Both the position numbers and the translations under genes were made by a program. 64,000 bases of DNA from the NCBI RefSeq assembly GCF_000471645.3, contig NZ_AWGA01000065.1, positions 1 to 64,000 on the forward strand, given 5' to 3'. Below, in pieces: positions 28,329 to 41,110 of this stretch. Under the pieces are notes generated by a model. It had not been told where the DNA came from and ran no database searches. It worked only from the letters and a program-made list of their open reading frames with translations. This stretch comes from Candidatus Schmidhempelia bombi str. Bimp (GTDB lineage Bacteria; Pseudomonadota; Gammaproteobacteria; Enterobacterales; Orbaceae). Positions within the stretch are counted from its first letter, which is position 1. Every line of letters begins with the position of its first letter.

Positions 28329-30422
28329 ATGATCCAAGAACATATTTACTTAAAAAACGAATTGAGTTGGCTAGCATTTAATGAACGAGTGTTGCAAGAA
28401 GCCGCTGATAAATCTAATCCTTTAATTGAAAGGGTAAGATTTTTAGGTATCTATGCCAATAATCTTGATGAATTTTATAAGGTTCAGTTTGCTAACTTAA
28501 AAAGAACCATGCTGATTGAACAAGAACAGAAAAAAACCGCGAATACCAATCATTTATTACGTCAAGTTTATCAAAAAGTCGTTCAAGCAGAATTACAATT
28601 TGACACTTTATATAATGAATTACTGCTGGAAATGGCACGTAATCAGATTTTTCTGGTTAATGAAAGGCAATTAACCAGTTATCAAGAAGAGTGGATTAAA
28701 CACTATTTTGAAAAAAATTTACGCCAATATATTACCCCGATTTTACTTGATAGTTATAGTGAATTAATTCAATTTTTAAAAGACGATCATAGTTATTTAG
28801 CAGTAGAAATCATTAATCATCATTGTATTAAATATGCACTATTAGAAATACCAACAGACAAAGTCTCGCGTTTTGTGTTATTACCCTCTAATGTGTCTAC
28901 CAAAAATAAATCAATTATTTTATTAGATAATATTCTACGATTTTGCTTACAGGATATCTTTAAAGTCTTTTTTGATAGTAATAGCTTAAATGGGTATTCA
29001 ATTAAGATCACTCGCGATGCTGAATATGATATCACCTATGAATTAGATGCCAGCATGCTCGATGTAATGTCTTTAGGTTTAAAACAACGTTTAACCGCTG
29101 AACCTGTACGTTTCATTTATCAAAAAGATATACCTAAGGCATTGATTGAATTATTAATGCAAAAATTAAAAATTGCCGAACAAGATGCCGTGCCTAGTGG
29201 TCGATATCCAAATCTTAAGGACTTAATGCATTTCCCTTGCATTGGGCGCAGTAACTTATTAAATAAAGCGATTCCAAGTTTATTCTATAAGCGCTTTTCC
29301 CAACATCGTAATGCGTTTGATACGATACGAGAAAAAGATGTATTACTCTATTATCCTTATTACTCCTTTGAACATGTACTAGAAATTATGCGTCAGGCAT
29401 CGTTTGATCCTGATGTCACCGCAATACGTATTAATATTTATCGTGTTGCGAAAGATTCTCGAATCATTAATTCAATGATTAACGCCGCTAATAATGGTAA
29501 AAAGGTAACGGTTGTCGTTGAGTTACAAGCACGTTTTGATGAAGAAGCCAATTTACATTGGGCGAAACAATTAACCGAATCAGGGGTTAAAGTTATCTTC
29601 TCACCACCACGCTTAAAAATTCATGCTAAATTATTTTTAATTGATCGACGAGAAAACGATCAAATTATTCGCTATGCCCATATTGGTTCAGGCAATTTTA
29701 ATGAAAAAACCGCACGCATTTATACGGATTTTTCACTATTAACCGCTGATAAAGAAATTACCAATGAAGTCAGACGAGTATTTAATTTTATTGAAGAGCC
29801 GTATAAACCAGTGACATTTTCACATCTACTGGTTTCACCGCAAAATACCCGAGTTCGCCTTAATCAATTTATTCAACGGGAAATTGAGCATGCTAAAGCG
29901 GGCTTACCTGCTGGTATTTATCTAAAATTGAATAATTTAACCGATAAGCAGTTAATTGATCGATTATATCAAGCCTCGTGTGCTGGCGTTAAAATTAGGC
30001 TTATTATCCGTGGAATTTGCACTTTAATTCCAAATGTACCTAACATGAGTGACAATATTTATATTACCAGTATTGTTGATAGTTTTTTGGAACATGCTCG
30101 AGTCTATATTTTTGAAAATAATGGACAAAAAGAGACTTATATCTCTTCAGCGGACTGGATGCCAAGAAATATTAATAATCGAATTGAAGTGGCCGTTAAA
30201 ATCTTTTCAGGCGAAGTAAAAAACACCATTTTAGATATTTTTGATATTCAAGCTAGGGATAATGTCAAAGCTCGAATTATTAATAAAGAATTAAATAACC
30301 AATATGTTCAACGTAGAAATGGTAAGAAAATTCGTTCACAACTAGCTATTTATGAATACCTGAAACAACTTGAAAATAAAGTCAGCGTACAGAAAAGAGT
30401 AACAAATAGTGATACCAATTGA
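28329..30422 (+). CDS. ppk: Polyphosphate kinase 1
   Basis: Makes long-chain polyphosphate from ATP, membrane-associated. The 697 residues have the four-domain PPK1 layout: N-domain ([25 protein letters not shown]), head domain, and two phospholipase-D-like catalytic domains. The phosphorylated His is in [11 protein letters not shown] and the second conserved His in [12 protein letters not shown]. The stop overlaps the ppx start by 14 bases, so the two are translationally coupled, as in E. coli. Confidence 0.97.
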   Translation: MIQEHIYLKNELSWLAFNERVLQEAADKSNPLIERVRFLGIYANNLDEFYKVQFANLKRTMLIEQEQKKTANTNHLLRQVYQKVVQAELQFDTLYNELLLEMARNQIFLVNERQLTSYQEEWIKHYFEKNLRQYITPILLDSYSELIQFLKDDHSYLAVEIINHHCIKYALLEIPTDKVSRFVLLPSNVSTKNKSIILLDNILRFCLQDIFKVFFDSNSLNGYSIKITRDAEYDITYELDASMLDVMSLGLKQRLTAEPVRFIYQKDIPKALIELLMQKLKIAEQDAVPSGRYPNLKDLMHFPCIGRSNLLNKAIPSLFYKRFSQHRNAFDTIREKDVLLYYPYYSFEHVLEIMRQASFDPDVTAIRINIYRVAKDSRIINSMINAANNGKKVTVVVELQARFDEEANLHWAKQLTESGVKVIFSPPRLKIHAKLFLIDRRENDQIIRYAHIGSGNFNEKTARIYTDFSLLTADKEITNEVRRVFNFIEEPYKPVTFSHLLVSPQNTRVRLNQFIQREIEHAKAGLPAGIYLKLNNLTDKQLIDRLYQASCAGVKIRLIIRGICTLIPNVPNMSDNIYITSIVDSFLEHARVYIFENNGQKETYISSADWMPRNINNRIEVAVKIFSGEVKNTILDIFDIQARDNVKARIINKELNNQYVQRRNGKKIRSQLAIYEYLKQLENKVSVQKRVTNSDTN

Positions 30423-31971
30423 TCCAAGACTTAATACTTATTTCAATGAATATGCGGTAATTGACCTAGGTTCAAATACCTTTCATCTGCTTGTTGCTAG
30501 AGAAGTGAATCATTCCCTACAAGTTATCTATGAGTTAAAAAAATCGGTACGTTTAGCAGATGGTCTTAGTGCTGAAAATAGATTGAGTGAACAAAGCATT
30601 ACCCGTGCATTGGCATGCTTGACCTTATTTTCAGAACGAATTAAACAGTTACCTAAGAAAAATGTAAGAATTGTAGCTACTCATGCGTTACGTATTGCCC
30701 AAAATAGCGATCATTTTTTACAAGCAGCGTCAGAAATATTACCTTATCCTATTGAAATTATTTCTGGTCAAGAAGAAGCACGTTTAATTTATTTAGGCGT
30801 TGCTGCACACTCATTATTAAAAAAAGAAACCAAATTAGTGATTGATATTGGTGGCGGCTCGACCGAAATGGCGGTAGGCGTGGGACTTAATGTGTTGTTA
30901 GTCGATAGTCAACCTATGGGTTGCGTCTCTTATACGGAACAGTTTTTTTCTAGTTTGGAAATAAATCAAACTAACTTTAAAAATGCAAAACATACTGCTA
31001 TACAGCGACTTGAGAAAATTAGCCCACATATAAAATCGCTCTCGTTTCATTATACTATAGGGACATCCAGTACAATTAAAGCCTTTCATAACTTACTTAT
31101 TGAAATGGGCATAACCGATGGCATTATTACTTATAAACGGCTTGAGCTGTTATACCACTATTTTTTAAGCTGTAAAACGGTGAGTAAAATAAAGAGTAAA
31201 GCAATTTCTGATAGTCGTAAATCAGTTATCTTTGGCGGTTTAGCTATTTTAATGGCTTTATTTGAAACCTTAGAAATTCCTCATTTGCACTATTGTCCTC
31301 ATGCATTACGTAATGGGGTATTATATGAAATGATAAAGCAGTTAAGTATGGATGATATACGTCAACATACGGCATTGACACTATCCACTCAGTACCATAT
31401 TGATCGTATTCATGCACAGAGAGTCATGGATATGAGCAAACATTTTTATCAGCAATGGCAGCGCCAAGCCAAAACTAAATTCAATCATTCACTTGAATCA
31501 TTGCTTTATTGGGCCGCATTGTTACACGAAATTGGTTTAAATATCAATCACGCCTCTATCCATAAGCATTCTGCTTATATCCTACGGAATAGTAATCTTC
31601 CAGGTTTTAATCAAGAACAACAGCAGTTATTAGTCACATTAGTAAGAAATCATCGTAAATCATTAAAACCAGAAAATATCCCTAATTTTACGCTATTCGA
31701 CCATCAACATGTCATGATATTGATTAAAATCCTTAGATTGGCGATTTTAATCAATAAACAGAGGCAACAAGACTTACCACCTAACGCTTTCCAAATCAGT
31801 TTTTCAAAGCATGATCCGCAGCGTGTTGAGTTAGCTATTGATGCTGACGTTGCGCAAAAAAATCAATTAATTTTACTTGATTTAAGGCAAGAACAGTTAT
31901 ATTGGCAACAATATCAAAATGGGCAATTGAATTTGAAAATAGCAACCGATATGCTGGCGATAAACAAATAA
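30409..31971 (+). CDS. ppx: Exopolyphosphatase
   Basis: Ppx/GppA phosphatase that removes terminal phosphates from polyphosphate. The 520 residues have the ASKHA N-terminal half ([28 protein letters not shown]), then an HD-like C-terminal part ([21 protein letters not shown]) typical of the long enterobacterial Ppx (513 in E. coli). The GTG start overlaps the end of ppk. The pair opposes each other chemically, so coupling sets polyphosphate turnover. A bidirectional terminator follows. Confidence 0.95.
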   Translation: MIPIDPRLNTYFNEYAVIDLGSNTFHLLVAREVNHSLQVIYELKKSVRLADGLSAENRLSEQSITRALACLTLFSERIKQLPKKNVRIVATHALRIAQNSDHFLQAASEILPYPIEIISGQEEARLIYLGVAAHSLLKKETKLVIDIGGGSTEMAVGVGLNVLLVDSQPMGCVSYTEQFFSSLEINQTNFKNAKHTAIQRLEKISPHIKSLSFHYTIGTSSTIKAFHNLLIEMGITDGIITYKRLELLYHYFLSCKTVSKIKSKAISDSRKSVIFGGLAILMALFETLEIPHLHYCPHALRNGVLYEMIKQLSMDDIRQHTALTLSTQYHIDRIHAQRVMDMSKHFYQQWQRQAKTKFNHSLESLLYWAALLHEIGLNINHASIHKHSAYILRNSNLPGFNQEQQQLLVTLVRNHRKSLKPENIPNFTLFDHQHVMILIKILRLAILINKQRQQDLPPNAFQISFSKHDPQRVELAIDADVAQKNQLILLDLRQEQLYWQQYQNGQLNLKIATDMLAINK

Positions 31972-32073
31972 AATCGATGTAGAACACTTAATATAAAAAT
32001 AGGGTTGATAAAAAAGAATCAATACCTCTAAAAGGTCTTACTACATAAGATGATTTTACGTTCAATAGAGATG

Positions 32074-32101
32074 AAAAAGTGGGATATTATTCCCACTTTT
32101 T
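32074..32101. terminator. Bidirectional terminator between ppx and rluB
   Basis: Perfect 11-bp stem AAAAAGTGGGA / TCCCACTTTTT around a six-base loop. The A and T tails let it act on both converging transcripts. Confidence 0.9.
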
Positions 32102-32104
32102 GTT

Positions 32105-32959
32105 TCACATTGATGAACGACGTTTTTGTGATCGCCTTACATCAGCGCGAGTTATTGATTTAGGACGACGCTTTTTATCTACGGTAATTTTCGTTTTTTG
32201 TTCTTCTGATAATCCAACTAAAGCACGTAGATAATTTACAGAGGCTAAATCGAGCTCAACCCATCCCCCACGTGGAAGGCGTTTAGGCAGCAGTATATTG
32301 CCATAACGAATACGAATAAGGCGACTAACTTGTACACCGATGGCTTCCCAAATACGACGAACTTCTCGATTACGACCTTCCGTTAGTACTACATTAAACC
32401 ATTGATTAATTCCTTCGCCACCTTGTACTTTTAATGATTTAAATGCAGCAGGTCCATCTTCTAGCTGTACCCCTTTACGTAATTGATACAGTTGTTGATC
32501 GGTTACTTCACCAAAAACCCGCACAGAATATTCGCGTTCAATTTGATGCCTTGGGTGCATTAAACGGTTAGCCAAGTCGCCATCAGTGGTAAAAAGGAGT
32601 AAACCTGAAGTATTAATGTCTAAACGTCCAATATTAATCCACCGCGAATTTTTTAATTTTGGTAAACGTTCAAAAACGGTTGCCCTACCCTCCGGATCAT
32701 TTCGGGTACAAATTTCACCTTCTGGTTTATAATAAGCTAAAACACGACATATCTCTTTTTCTTTATTTCTTAATGGGATAACATGCCCATCTATACGAAT
32801 TTTTGGCTGCATATCCACATTGATACGATCGCCTAATTTGGCAACTTTGCCATCGACGCTTACGCGGCCGGCTTGAATAATGGCTTCTAACTCCCGTCTA
32901 GAGCCGTGTCCTAGGTTTGCTAATACCTTTTGTAATTTCTCTGTATTGTCTTGATTCAT
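32105..32959 (-). CDS. rluB: 23S rRNA pseudouridine(2605) synthase
   Basis: RsuA-family pseudouridine synthase modifying U2605 of 23S rRNA. The 284 residues have an N-terminal S4 RNA-binding domain ([22 protein letters not shown]) and the catalytic domain with Asp in [34 protein letters not shown] matches RluB specifically rather than RluE or RluF. The C-terminal tail is basic. It is downstream of yciO and rnm on the same strand, the enterobacterial order. Confidence 0.94.
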   Translation of the reverse strand: MNQDNTEKLQKVLANLGHGSRRELEAIIQAGRVSVDGKVAKLGDRINVDMQPKIRIDGHVIPLRNKEKEICRVLAYYKPEGEICTRNDPEGRATVFERLPKLKNSRWINIGRLDINTSGLLLFTTDGDLANRLMHPRHQIEREYSVRVFGEVTDQQLYQLRKGVQLEDGPAAFKSLKVQGGEGINQWFNVVLTEGRNREVRRIWEAIGVQVSRLIRIRYGNILLPKRLPRGGWVELDLASVNYLRALVGLSEEQKTKITVDKKRRPKSITRADVRRSQKRRSSM

Positions 32960-33024
32960 ATATCCTCACGCTACCTTCACAGGTATCAATAATTTTTACA
33001 TAATAACATTATATTGTTATGATT

Positions 33025-33645
33025 TTATTCGAAGGGAGAAATGTCGCCACTTCCCTTACGAATAATGACTGGATAGTCTTCGGTTAAATCGATCACAGTC
33101 GTTGGTTGCTGCCCAATATGTCCACTATCAATAATCGCCTCCAATTGATGGCCAATAATATCGTCTATTTGTTGTGGATCAGATTGGGCAAATTCATCGC
33201 CCGGTAAAATTAAGCTAGTCGTCATTAATGGACTATCGAGCAATGATAATAATTGTAAATTAAGTGGATTATTTGGAATGCGCAAACCAATGGTTTTTCT
33301 TTTTTCATTTATTAACCGTCGCGGCACTTCTTTCGACGCCTGTAAAATAAAGACATAACTACCTGGTGTATTATTTTTCACTAACCGAAAAGTACGATTA
33401 TTTACATAAGCATAATGAGAAATTTGCGACAAATCACGGCACATTAATGTAAGATGATGGTTTTTGTCCAGATTCCTAATTTGCGTTATTCTGGTCACGC
33501 CCTGTTTATTATCCAATAAGCAACCTAGCGCATAGCCTGAGTCGGTAGGTAGTGCAATAACTCCACCTTTTTTCAGAATATAAACCACTTGCTCAAGCAA
33601 CCTAGCTTGAGGATTATCGGCGTGAATATAAAACATCTGGCTCAT
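33025..33645 (-). CDS. yciO: YciO-like Sua5/YrdC-domain protein
   Basis: A 206-residue YrdC-like protein related to the threonylcarbamoyl-adenylate synthases of t6A tRNA modification. KGGVIALPTDSGYALGCLLDN, LMCRDLSQIS and LRIPNNPLNLQLL match E. coli YciO more than TsaC. It begins four bases after the rnm stop. The precise role of YciO is unsettled in the literature. Confidence 0.9.
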   Translation of the reverse strand: MSQMFYIHADNPQARLLEQVVYILKKGGVIALPTDSGYALGCLLDNKQGVTRITQIRNLDKNHHLTLMCRDLSQISHYAYVNNRTFRLVKNNTPGSYVFILQASKEVPRRLINEKRKTIGLRIPNNPLNLQLLSLLDSPLMTTSLILPGDEFAQSDPQQIDDIIGHQLEAIIDSGHIGQQPTTVIDLTEDYPVIIRKGSGDISPFE

Positions 33646-33649
33646 TAAT

Positions 33650-34528
33650 TTACGTATCCTCTATTCTAATACTGTCTCTTTCATACGACCAATTATACCA
33701 AATAGGCGTAACATTCTCAGTTAAAGGCTCAACTTTTCCTAAATCGACATATTGGCCAATAGAATGGAAATCGGATCCCTGAGAAGCTAGAAATTCATAT
33801 TGCAGTGCATATTTCGCCAGCATATATAATTCATCCCGAGATTGACGACTTTGTGATACTTCAATCGCATCACCGCCAATTTGTTTGAATTCGTCTAACA
33901 ACTTTCTTAGTTTAGTTGCAGTGAGATCATAACGTGTTGGATGAGCTAAGACGGCCACCCCACCAGCAGCATGAATCGCTTCTACTGCCTCTGTAATTGA
34001 ACACCAGCGAGGCGAGATATAAGCAGGTTTGCCTTTACCTAGATAACGTTTAAAAGCTTTATTGATATCTTTGACTATGCCTAGATCAACCAAATAACGG
34101 GCAAAATGAGCTCGAGAAACAATTTCGCCTTGTGCGTATTGCTCCGCTTTTTGGTAACTATCCACAATACCTAATCCCGCTAACTTAGCGGCTATTTCTT
34201 GGGCTCTTTCTCGTCGATATTCTGTCTGTTTTCGTAATAATTGTTGTAAATGATCATGATTAGGATCAATGTTGAGTCCCACAATGTGAATACCTTGATT
34301 TTTCCAAACCGTCGAAATTTCAACTCCATTAATTAAGATTAATGGGAGTTTATCTTGTGAAATAGTGTTTCTCGCTTCTTCAAGCCCCGCAGTACTATCA
34401 TGATCAGTAATGGCTAAAACATCAACGCAATTATCCACTGCTCTCTTTACGAGTTCGGCAGGCGATAACATACCATCTGATGCCGTAGTATGGCTATGCA
34501 GATCATAACGGCGCGTACTTAATTCCAT
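33650..34528 (-). CDS. rnm: PHP-domain 5'-3' exoribonuclease (RNase AM)
   Basis: PHP-superfamily enzyme formerly called TrpH/YciV, now linked to maturing rRNA 5' ends and degrading pAp and short RNA. The 292 residues show the PHP metal motifs: YDLHSHTTASDG, AITDHDS, GVEIS, SRAHFA, AVLAHPTRYD and GSDFH. Here it heads rnm-yciO-rluB; no trp genes are nearby. It is divergent from rraB. Confidence 0.93.
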   Translation of the reverse strand: MELSTRRYDLHSHTTASDGMLSPAELVKRAVDNCVDVLAITDHDSTAGLEEARNTISQDKLPLILINGVEISTVWKNQGIHIVGLNIDPNHDHLQQLLRKQTEYRRERAQEIAAKLAGLGIVDSYQKAEQYAQGEIVSRAHFARYLVDLGIVKDINKAFKRYLGKGKPAYISPRWCSITEAVEAIHAAGGVAVLAHPTRYDLTATKLRKLLDEFKQIGGDAIEVSQSRQSRDELYMLAKYALQYEFLASQGSDFHSIGQYVDLGKVEPLTENVTPIWYNWSYERDSIRIEDT

Positions 34529-34624
34529 ATATACTCTTAAAATTTAATTACTAATTATGCTTATGTTTTTATTTTTGAACGTGTAATATAACACATATTT
34601 TTTATTATCAATAATAGGTACCCT

Positions 34625-35023
34625 ATGAATAACAAACTTGCGCAAGCACAAACTCAAACTGCAGCGGTAATCGACGAATTATTAGCTGATGGTAGCAACC
34701 CTGATGCTCTTTATTTAATTGAACACCATATCTCATCATCTAGCTTTGATATTTTAGAAAAGGTCGCTATCGATGCATTTAAATTGGGTTATGAGGCAAC
34801 GGATCCCGAAGAGTTTCTCGATCAGGATGATCAGACCATATATTGCTTTGATATTGTATCCGAAATCCCTTTAAATGCTGAAGTTATCAACGCCCAAATT
34901 GCCCAATTAATCGCGTTAACCGAACAATATCAAGTAAATTATGATGGCTGGGGCACGTATTTTGAAGGCGATGAAGAGGAGTATGATGAGGAGGAGCAAT
35001 ATACCAATAACACCATCCACTAA
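34625..35023 (+). CDS. rraB: Ribonuclease E inhibitor RraB
   Basis: Small acidic protein that binds RNase E and modulates mRNA decay. The 132 residues align well with E. coli RraB: ELLADGSNPDALYLIEHH, AFKLGYEATDPEEF and VNYDGWGTYFEGDEEE, ending in the acidic tail. It is transcribed alone, divergent from rnm. Confidence 0.93.
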   Translation: MNNKLAQAQTQTAAVIDELLADGSNPDALYLIEHHISSSSFDILEKVAIDAFKLGYEATDPEEFLDQDDQTIYCFDIVSEIPLNAEVINAQIAQLIALTEQYQVNYDGWGTYFEGDEEEYDEEEQYTNNTIH

Positions 35024-35110
35024 CTAATCAATAAAATTTCTCCATTCATTTAGTGCTGTTACCGACTAAAATATAATTGACATTTTTTATTAGCATAGGC
35101 TTTTTTCTAA

Positions 35111-35133
35111 AATAGGTGACAACGTCACCTATT
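35111..35133. repeat. Palindrome AATAGGTGAC / GTCACCTATT
   Basis: Perfect 10-bp arms around AAC between rraB and the kdsA stop. A closely related sequence occurs at the end of sbcB (45263-45280). It could be a bidirectional terminator for these converging genes, but no T run follows. Confidence 0.55.
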
Positions 35134-35163
35134 GTTAAGCATTAAAATGATATAAGGGTAAAA

Positions 35164-36033
<870 letters not shown>

Positions 36034-36089
36034 TTAATTAATTTATCGGTGAAAAAATTTATCGATTATATTAAATCTATTTATGTTAC

Positions 36090-36926
36090 TTAAGGTGTAA
36101 ACCAGCGACCTAACGTGACACGCTGATTACCACTGTAATCAGTATATGTTTCAACGAGTTGAAAACCTTGTTGCTTAAATATCGTTTGCACTGCTTCGCC
36201 TTGTTGCCAGCCATGTTCAATTAATAACCAACCATATTGATTTAAATACAAGGTTGACTGCTGGACAATATGTTTGATATCGGATAGTCCGTTATCATCG
36301 GCGACTAAGGCTGTTAATGGTTCAAAACGCACATCTCCCATTGATAAATGAGGATCATTAGCATCAATATAAGGCGGATTACTGACAATCATGGTAAATT
36401 TACGATTTTTAACGGGTTTAAACCAATTTCCTTGGAAGAAATAGATATTCTCTACCTCAATATTTTCCGCATTGGTCTGTGCTAATTTAACCGCCTCAAG
36501 ATTAACATCAACAGCCGTGATGAGACAATCTGGCCGCTCGGTTGCCAATGCAATGGCTATCGCCCCTGTACCTGTGCCTAAATCCAAAATTTCACATGCA
36601 TGGTGAGGCAAATGCTCTAAGGCTAACTCCACTAATTTCTCGGTGTCAGGTCTTGGAATTAATGTAGACGTATTAACATTAAAAGGTAATGACCAAAATT
36701 CTTTAACACCAGTGATATAGGCAATAGGTTCACCGTTTTTACGACGTATTAAACAATCATCAAGCTGTCTCAGTTGCTGCTCATCAAGGTTTGTTTCACT
36801 AAATGCCATTAAAAAAGTACGGGTTTTATTGGTGATAAAACCCAAAATTATTTCAGCATCGCGTTTAGGGCTATCACTACCTTTTAGTTGAGCGGTTGCT
36901 TTTTTAAGCCACTCTAAGTAGGTCAT
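36090..36926 (-). CDS. prmC: Release factor glutamine methyltransferase
   Basis: N5-methylates the Gln of the GGQ motif in release factors. The 278 residues have the helical N-terminal release-factor-binding domain, the SAM-binding [17 protein letters not shown], and the catalytic NPPY in [10 protein letters not shown]. Its start overlaps the prfA stop by four bases (ATGA), so enzyme and substrate are coupled, as in E. coli. Confidence 0.96.
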   Translation of the reverse strand: MTYLEWLKKATAQLKGSDSPKRDAEIILGFITNKTRTFLMAFSETNLDEQQLRQLDDCLIRRKNGEPIAYITGVKEFWSLPFNVNTSTLIPRPDTEKLVELALEHLPHHACEILDLGTGTGAIAIALATERPDCLITAVDVNLEAVKLAQTNAENIEVENIYFFQGNWFKPVKNRKFTMIVSNPPYIDANDPHLSMGDVRFEPLTALVADDNGLSDIKHIVQQSTLYLNQYGWLLIEHGWQQGEAVQTIFKQQGFQLVETYTDYSGNQRVTLGRWFTP

Positions 36927-38008
36927 TCGTCTTGATCCGATAACGCAGCCAGTTGATCGGCTTGATATTCTTGAATGATAGGATCAATTAACATTTCTAA
37001 TTTACCTTGCATCACTTCATCTAAACGATAAATCGTTAAATTAATACGATGATCGGTCACGCGTCCTTGAGGATAATTGTAGGTCCTTATGCGATCTGAA
37101 CGGTCCCCTGACCCTAATAAATTACGACGAGTAGAAGCCTCTTCTTGTTGCCGTTTCTGAATTTCCGCATCTTGAATACGTGCGGCTAGTACTGACATTG
37201 CTTTTGCTTTATTTTTATGTTGTGAACGTTCATCCTGACACTCTACAACAATGCCTGTCGGTATATGCGTAATACGAATGGCCGAATCAGTGGTATTAAC
37301 ATGCTGCCCACCAGCACCCGATGAACGGAAAGTATCAATACGTAAATCTGATGGATTAATATCAGGTAATTCCGCTTCTGGGATTTCAGGTAAGACAGCA
37401 ACCGTACACGCTGATGTATGAATGCGACCTTGTGACTCGGTTTCAGGTACACGTTGTACACGATGACCACCCGATTCAAATTTCATATGACCGTAAGCAC
37501 CGTCACCAGAAACCAGCAAAATGATCTCTTTATAACCGCCGTGTTCGCCCTCACTGGCACTCATGACTTCAATACGCCAACGTTTACTTTCAGCGTAACG
37601 GGTATACATACGAAATAAATCACCAGCAAAAATTGCGGCTTCATCGCCCCCTGTACCGGCACGAACTTCGACAAAACAGTTACGATCATCATTAGGATCT
37701 TTTGGTAGAAGAAGTAATTGCAATTGATTGGCCAGATCTAGCTCTCGAACTTTAGCTTGCTGCAATTCTTCTTGCGCCATTTCAGCCATTTCAGGATCGT
37801 CAAGCATCATTTCTGCGGTTTCAATATCTTCTTGTGTTTGTTTCCAGTCACTAAAGCAGTTCACAACATCCGTTAACTGAGCATATTCTTTGGATAACGT
37901 GCGAAATCGTTCCTGATCAGAAATAACACTAGGTTCAGATAACAACGCTTGAACTTCTTCATAATGTTCTTGTAATGTTTCTAATTTTGCAATAATAGAT
38001 GGTTTCAT
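36923..38008 (-). CDS. prfA: Peptide chain release factor 1
   Basis: Reads UAA and UAG stops. The 361 residues equal the family length. The codon-recognition P-x-T is PET in [15 protein letters not shown], identifying RF1 rather than RF2. The GGQ motif is in [16 protein letters not shown]. It starts 57 bases after hemA and overlaps prmC. Confidence 0.97.
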   Translation of the reverse strand: MKPSIIAKLETLQEHYEEVQALLSEPSVISDQERFRTLSKEYAQLTDVVNCFSDWKQTQEDIETAEMMLDDPEMAEMAQEELQQAKVRELDLANQLQLLLLPKDPNDDRNCFVEVRAGTGGDEAAIFAGDLFRMYTRYAESKRWRIEVMSASEGEHGGYKEIILLVSGDGAYGHMKFESGGHRVQRVPETESQGRIHTSACTVAVLPEIPEAELPDINPSDLRIDTFRSSGAGGQHVNTTDSAIRITHIPTGIVVECQDERSQHKNKAKAMSVLAARIQDAEIQKRQQEEASTRRNLLGSGDRSDRIRTYNYPQGRVTDHRINLTIYRLDEVMQGKLEMLIDPIIQEYQADQLAALSDQDE

Positions 38009-38065
38009 GTGGTATTTGCCTAATTTGTAACTTATTCATTAAATTGCTAACTTAGATTAAATTAG

Positions 38066-39328
38066 CTACAATTCTTTAAGATCTAAGCTTTGACTCAGTA
38101 TAGTTAAATAATCATGTTTAGCAGCATGAAGTAGCGATTGAGTTGGTGCATGAATTAAACGATTGGTTAGACGATGGGTCAATAAGGCAATAACGTTATT
38201 GACATCAGCGCCATTTTCAATCGCTTTAATGGCTTTTGTTTCCAATTCCGATTTAATGTTCATCGCCTGATGTCGATAAGTTTTAATCAACTGACTTGCT
38301 AATCGGGTTTGCAACCATTGTATAAAAAGAGCTGACTCTTCATCAATAATGTAATCAGCTTCTTTGGCGGCTATCACGCGCTGTTCAAGATTCTGATTAA
38401 CCATATGTTGTAGATCATCAACACAATAAACCGCAACATGATTCAGATCAGCCACTTCAGCTTCAATATCGCGAGGTACCGCCAAATCAATAAACAACAT
38501 CGGTTTATCATGACGCCGTTTTAAGCTTCTTTCAACTAACCCTTTGCCAATAATAGGTAAGGGGCTAGCTGTAGAACTGATAACAATATCAACCTCTTTT
38601 AAACGCACTGCAATTTCCGATAAAGAAATAATTTCAGCATGTTGATATTTGGCTAATTTCAATGCCTTCTCGCGAGTACGATTGGCAATAATGACTTTAT
38701 CAAAATGATGGGATTTTAAATAACGAGAAATAAGTTCGATGGTCTCACCAGCCCCAATCAATAACACGGTTAATGTGTTGGATTGCTGGAATAACTCTCT
38801 AGCCACTAGACAGGCAGCATAGGCCACTGATGCTGTATTTGCGCCTATTTGGGTTTCAGTTCTAACACGCTTGGCTACATGAAATACACGTTGAAACAAT
38901 TTATCTAAAGATAATGAGACCGTACTATGAGCACGAGCAACATTAAATGCTTGTTTCACCTGCCCTAGAATTTGCGGCTCTCCAATAATTAATGAATCAA
39001 TACCACAAGCGACTCGCATTAAATGGCTTACCGCTTGTTGATTTTGATAACAATAAAAAGCTGGTTTTAAATCCGTTAATTCAATTTGATGAAATTGACA
39101 GAGCCATTGCTCAATAGATGTCTTTATGTACTCAATATCAGAACCATGCTCAAAACTGATGTATAATTCGGTACGATTACAGGTGGATACAATGACACAT
39201 CCATCAATAAATGGATGTTGATGCAGGCTGTATAGTGCAACGCCTAATTTTTCCCCTGAAAAAGCAATTTTTTCACGTAACGCAACCTGAGCAGTTTTAT
39301 GATTTACACCTAAAATAGCTATGGACAT
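38066..39328 (-). CDS. hemA: Glutamyl-tRNA reductase
   Basis: Reduces glutamyl-tRNA to glutamate-1-semialdehyde, first step of tetrapyrrole synthesis by the C5 route. The 420 residues have the catalytic C50 in VSTCNRTELYIS, GIDSLIIGEPQILGQVK, and the NADPH-binding LLIGAGETIELISRYL. A helical dimerisation domain forms the C-terminus. The N-terminus MSIAILGVNHKTA is canonical. It is divergent from lolB with 223 bases between, as in E. coli. Confidence 0.97.
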   Translation of the reverse strand: MSIAILGVNHKTAQVALREKIAFSGEKLGVALYSLHQHPFIDGCVIVSTCNRTELYISFEHGSDIEYIKTSIEQWLCQFHQIELTDLKPAFYCYQNQQAVSHLMRVACGIDSLIIGEPQILGQVKQAFNVARAHSTVSLSLDKLFQRVFHVAKRVRTETQIGANTASVAYAACLVARELFQQSNTLTVLLIGAGETIELISRYLKSHHFDKVIIANRTREKALKLAKYQHAEIISLSEIAVRLKEVDIVISSTASPLPIIGKGLVERSLKRRHDKPMLFIDLAVPRDIEAEVADLNHVAVYCVDDLQHMVNQNLEQRVIAAKEADYIIDEESALFIQWLQTRLASQLIKTYRHQAMNIKSELETKAIKAIENGADVNNVIALLTHRLTNRLIHAPTQSLLHAAKHDYLTILSQSLDLKEL

Positions 39329-39551
39329 AAAGATTTAAATGAACCTAATATAAAGATTAATATCTCTGTTTTAATTTTGCACGCTGGTAAGCGTAACGTA
39401 AAATACGTCGTATCAATACTATTAATAATGACAAATTTAAAGACATCTCGAATTTACACTTTATAAGTATAGCATATTTTCATATCTATTTATCAATGCT
39501 AAATATTTAGGGTATAATTTATAGACAACATTTAACGTTAATGAGTCATCA

Positions 39552-40214
39552 ATGATATTACATCAACATATTAATTGGATCCGAACCCTATTATGCTCCG
39601 CCGTAGTTATAACCTTATCTGCCTGTACCCATTCTCAGCTTGATCCTAATGGTGCCACAACCCAAGTAAATCAGACCACGAGTAATAAGCCCAATCCAGA
39701 AACATTATGGGCACAACATCAAACCGAATTAAGAAAAATTTCAAGTTATAAAGTAAATGGTAGTATTGCCTATCTATCTAATAAAAAAAAGCAATATGCC
39801 CGTTTTAATTTGAATCAAGCCTCCCCTATTCAGTATCAATTAAAATTAGCTACACCTTTAGGTGCGACAGTAATGACACTTACCGTCAAACCGAATTTTG
39901 TTGAGTTAATAGATCAAAAAGGGAAAAAATATCAAGGTATGAATGTTGAGAAATTATTGTTTGATTTAACACAAATGAGAGTTCCTCTCTCTTCATTACA
40001 TAATATACTGATTGGTTTATCTGATAAATCCGATATTGATACTATTGATAATCAGGGTCGCTTAGTTTCAACCAATATTGAACAAGACAATATTCTTTGG
40101 ACAGTATCTATTCTTGATTATGTCACAAAAGATAATCTTACTTTACCATCACAAATAGTATTAAAATATAATAATGATGTCATTAAACTTAAGATAAATC
40201 AGTGGACTTTATAA
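39552..40214 (+). CDS. lolB: Outer-membrane lipoprotein receptor LolB
   Basis: Receives lipoproteins from LolA and inserts them in the outer membrane. The 220 residues start with a signal peptide ending in lipobox LSAC, lipidated at C25, followed by a single incomplete-barrel domain (SSYKVNGSIAYLSNKKKQYARFNLNQ, LKLATPLGATVMTL). Length is near E. coli LolB (207). The stop overlaps the ispE ATG by one base. Confidence 0.92.
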   Translation: MILHQHINWIRTLLCSAVVITLSACTHSQLDPNGATTQVNQTTSNKPNPETLWAQHQTELRKISSYKVNGSIAYLSNKKKQYARFNLNQASPIQYQLKLATPLGATVMTLTVKPNFVELIDQKGKKYQGMNVEKLLFDLTQMRVPLSSLHNILIGLSDKSDIDTIDNQGRLVSTNIEQDNILWTVSILDYVTKDNLTLPSQIVLKYNNDVIKLKINQWTL

Positions 40215-41053
40215 TGAAACAGTGGTTATCACCAGCAAAATTAAATTTGTTCCTTTATATCACAGGCCGCAGACCTGAAGATAATTACCATAACTTACAA
40301 ACACTTTTCCAGTTACTAGATTATGGCGATACGCTTAATTTTATTTTACGTGATGATAATCAGATTAAGCTGGTAACGCCGATGACTAACGTGCCAGAAG
40401 AAAAAAATCTAATCATTATAGCGGCCAAACTTTTACAATCAGTCGCCCAATCACAGAAAAAATATATTACGACACCACTAGGCGTCGAAATAAGTATTGA
40501 TAAAAAACTGCCTATGGGAGGTGGACTAGGCGGTGCCTCCTCCAATGCAGCAACGGTACTGATAGCATTAAATCAACTCTGGCAACTTCATTTATCCACA
40601 CCACAATTAATGCATATCGGACGAACGTTAGGTGCTGATGTGCCTGTATTTATTTTTGGGTATACTGCATTTGCTGAAGGAATTGGCGATATATTACAGA
40701 AAGTAGAAAGACCTGAAAAATGGTTTTTAGTCGCACATCCACAGATTGAAGTTTCTACAGCCAAAATATTTAATCATCCTGATCTTTATCGTAGTAGCCC
40801 AATAAAAACATTACAACAACGCTTAACAGCGCCTTTCTCAAATGATATTGAACCTTTAGTTAGAAAATTATATCCGCAAATTGATGAACTGATCCAGTTA
40901 ATATCGTCGTATTCAGCTGCCCGTCTTACGGGAACTGGTGCATGTATTTTTGCTGAGTTCGATAACCAGCAAACCGCTATAAATGTGCAAAGACAACTAC
41001 CTATCGCAATCAAAAGCTTTGTCGCTAAAGGTATAAATCAATCACCTATTTAA
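40214..41053 (+). CDS. ispE: 4-diphosphocytidyl-2-C-methyl-D-erythritol kinase
   Basis: GHMP-family kinase of the non-mevalonate isoprenoid pathway. From MKQWLSPAKLNLFLYI, the family start, it has 279 residues. The ATP-binding PMGGGLGGASSNAA and the C-terminal LTGTGACIFAEF are intact. An upstream in-frame GTG at 40202 is possible, but the TAATG overlap with lolB favours the ATG used here. lolB-ispE coupling is as in E. coli; the usual prs downstream is absent here. Confidence 0.96.
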   Translation: MKQWLSPAKLNLFLYITGRRPEDNYHNLQTLFQLLDYGDTLNFILRDDNQIKLVTPMTNVPEEKNLIIIAAKLLQSVAQSQKKYITTPLGVEISIDKKLPMGGGLGGASSNAATVLIALNQLWQLHLSTPQLMHIGRTLGADVPVFIFGYTAFAEGIGDILQKVERPEKWFLVAHPQIEVSTAKIFNHPDLYRSSPIKTLQQRLTAPFSNDIEPLVRKLYPQIDELIQLISSYSAARLTGTGACIFAEFDNQQTAINVQRQLPIAIKSFVAKGINQSPI

Positions 41054-41110
41054 CGATTAACCTTGGAAATTAAGCCTAAATTGATATTAACCAACATATG
41101 ATATGGATAA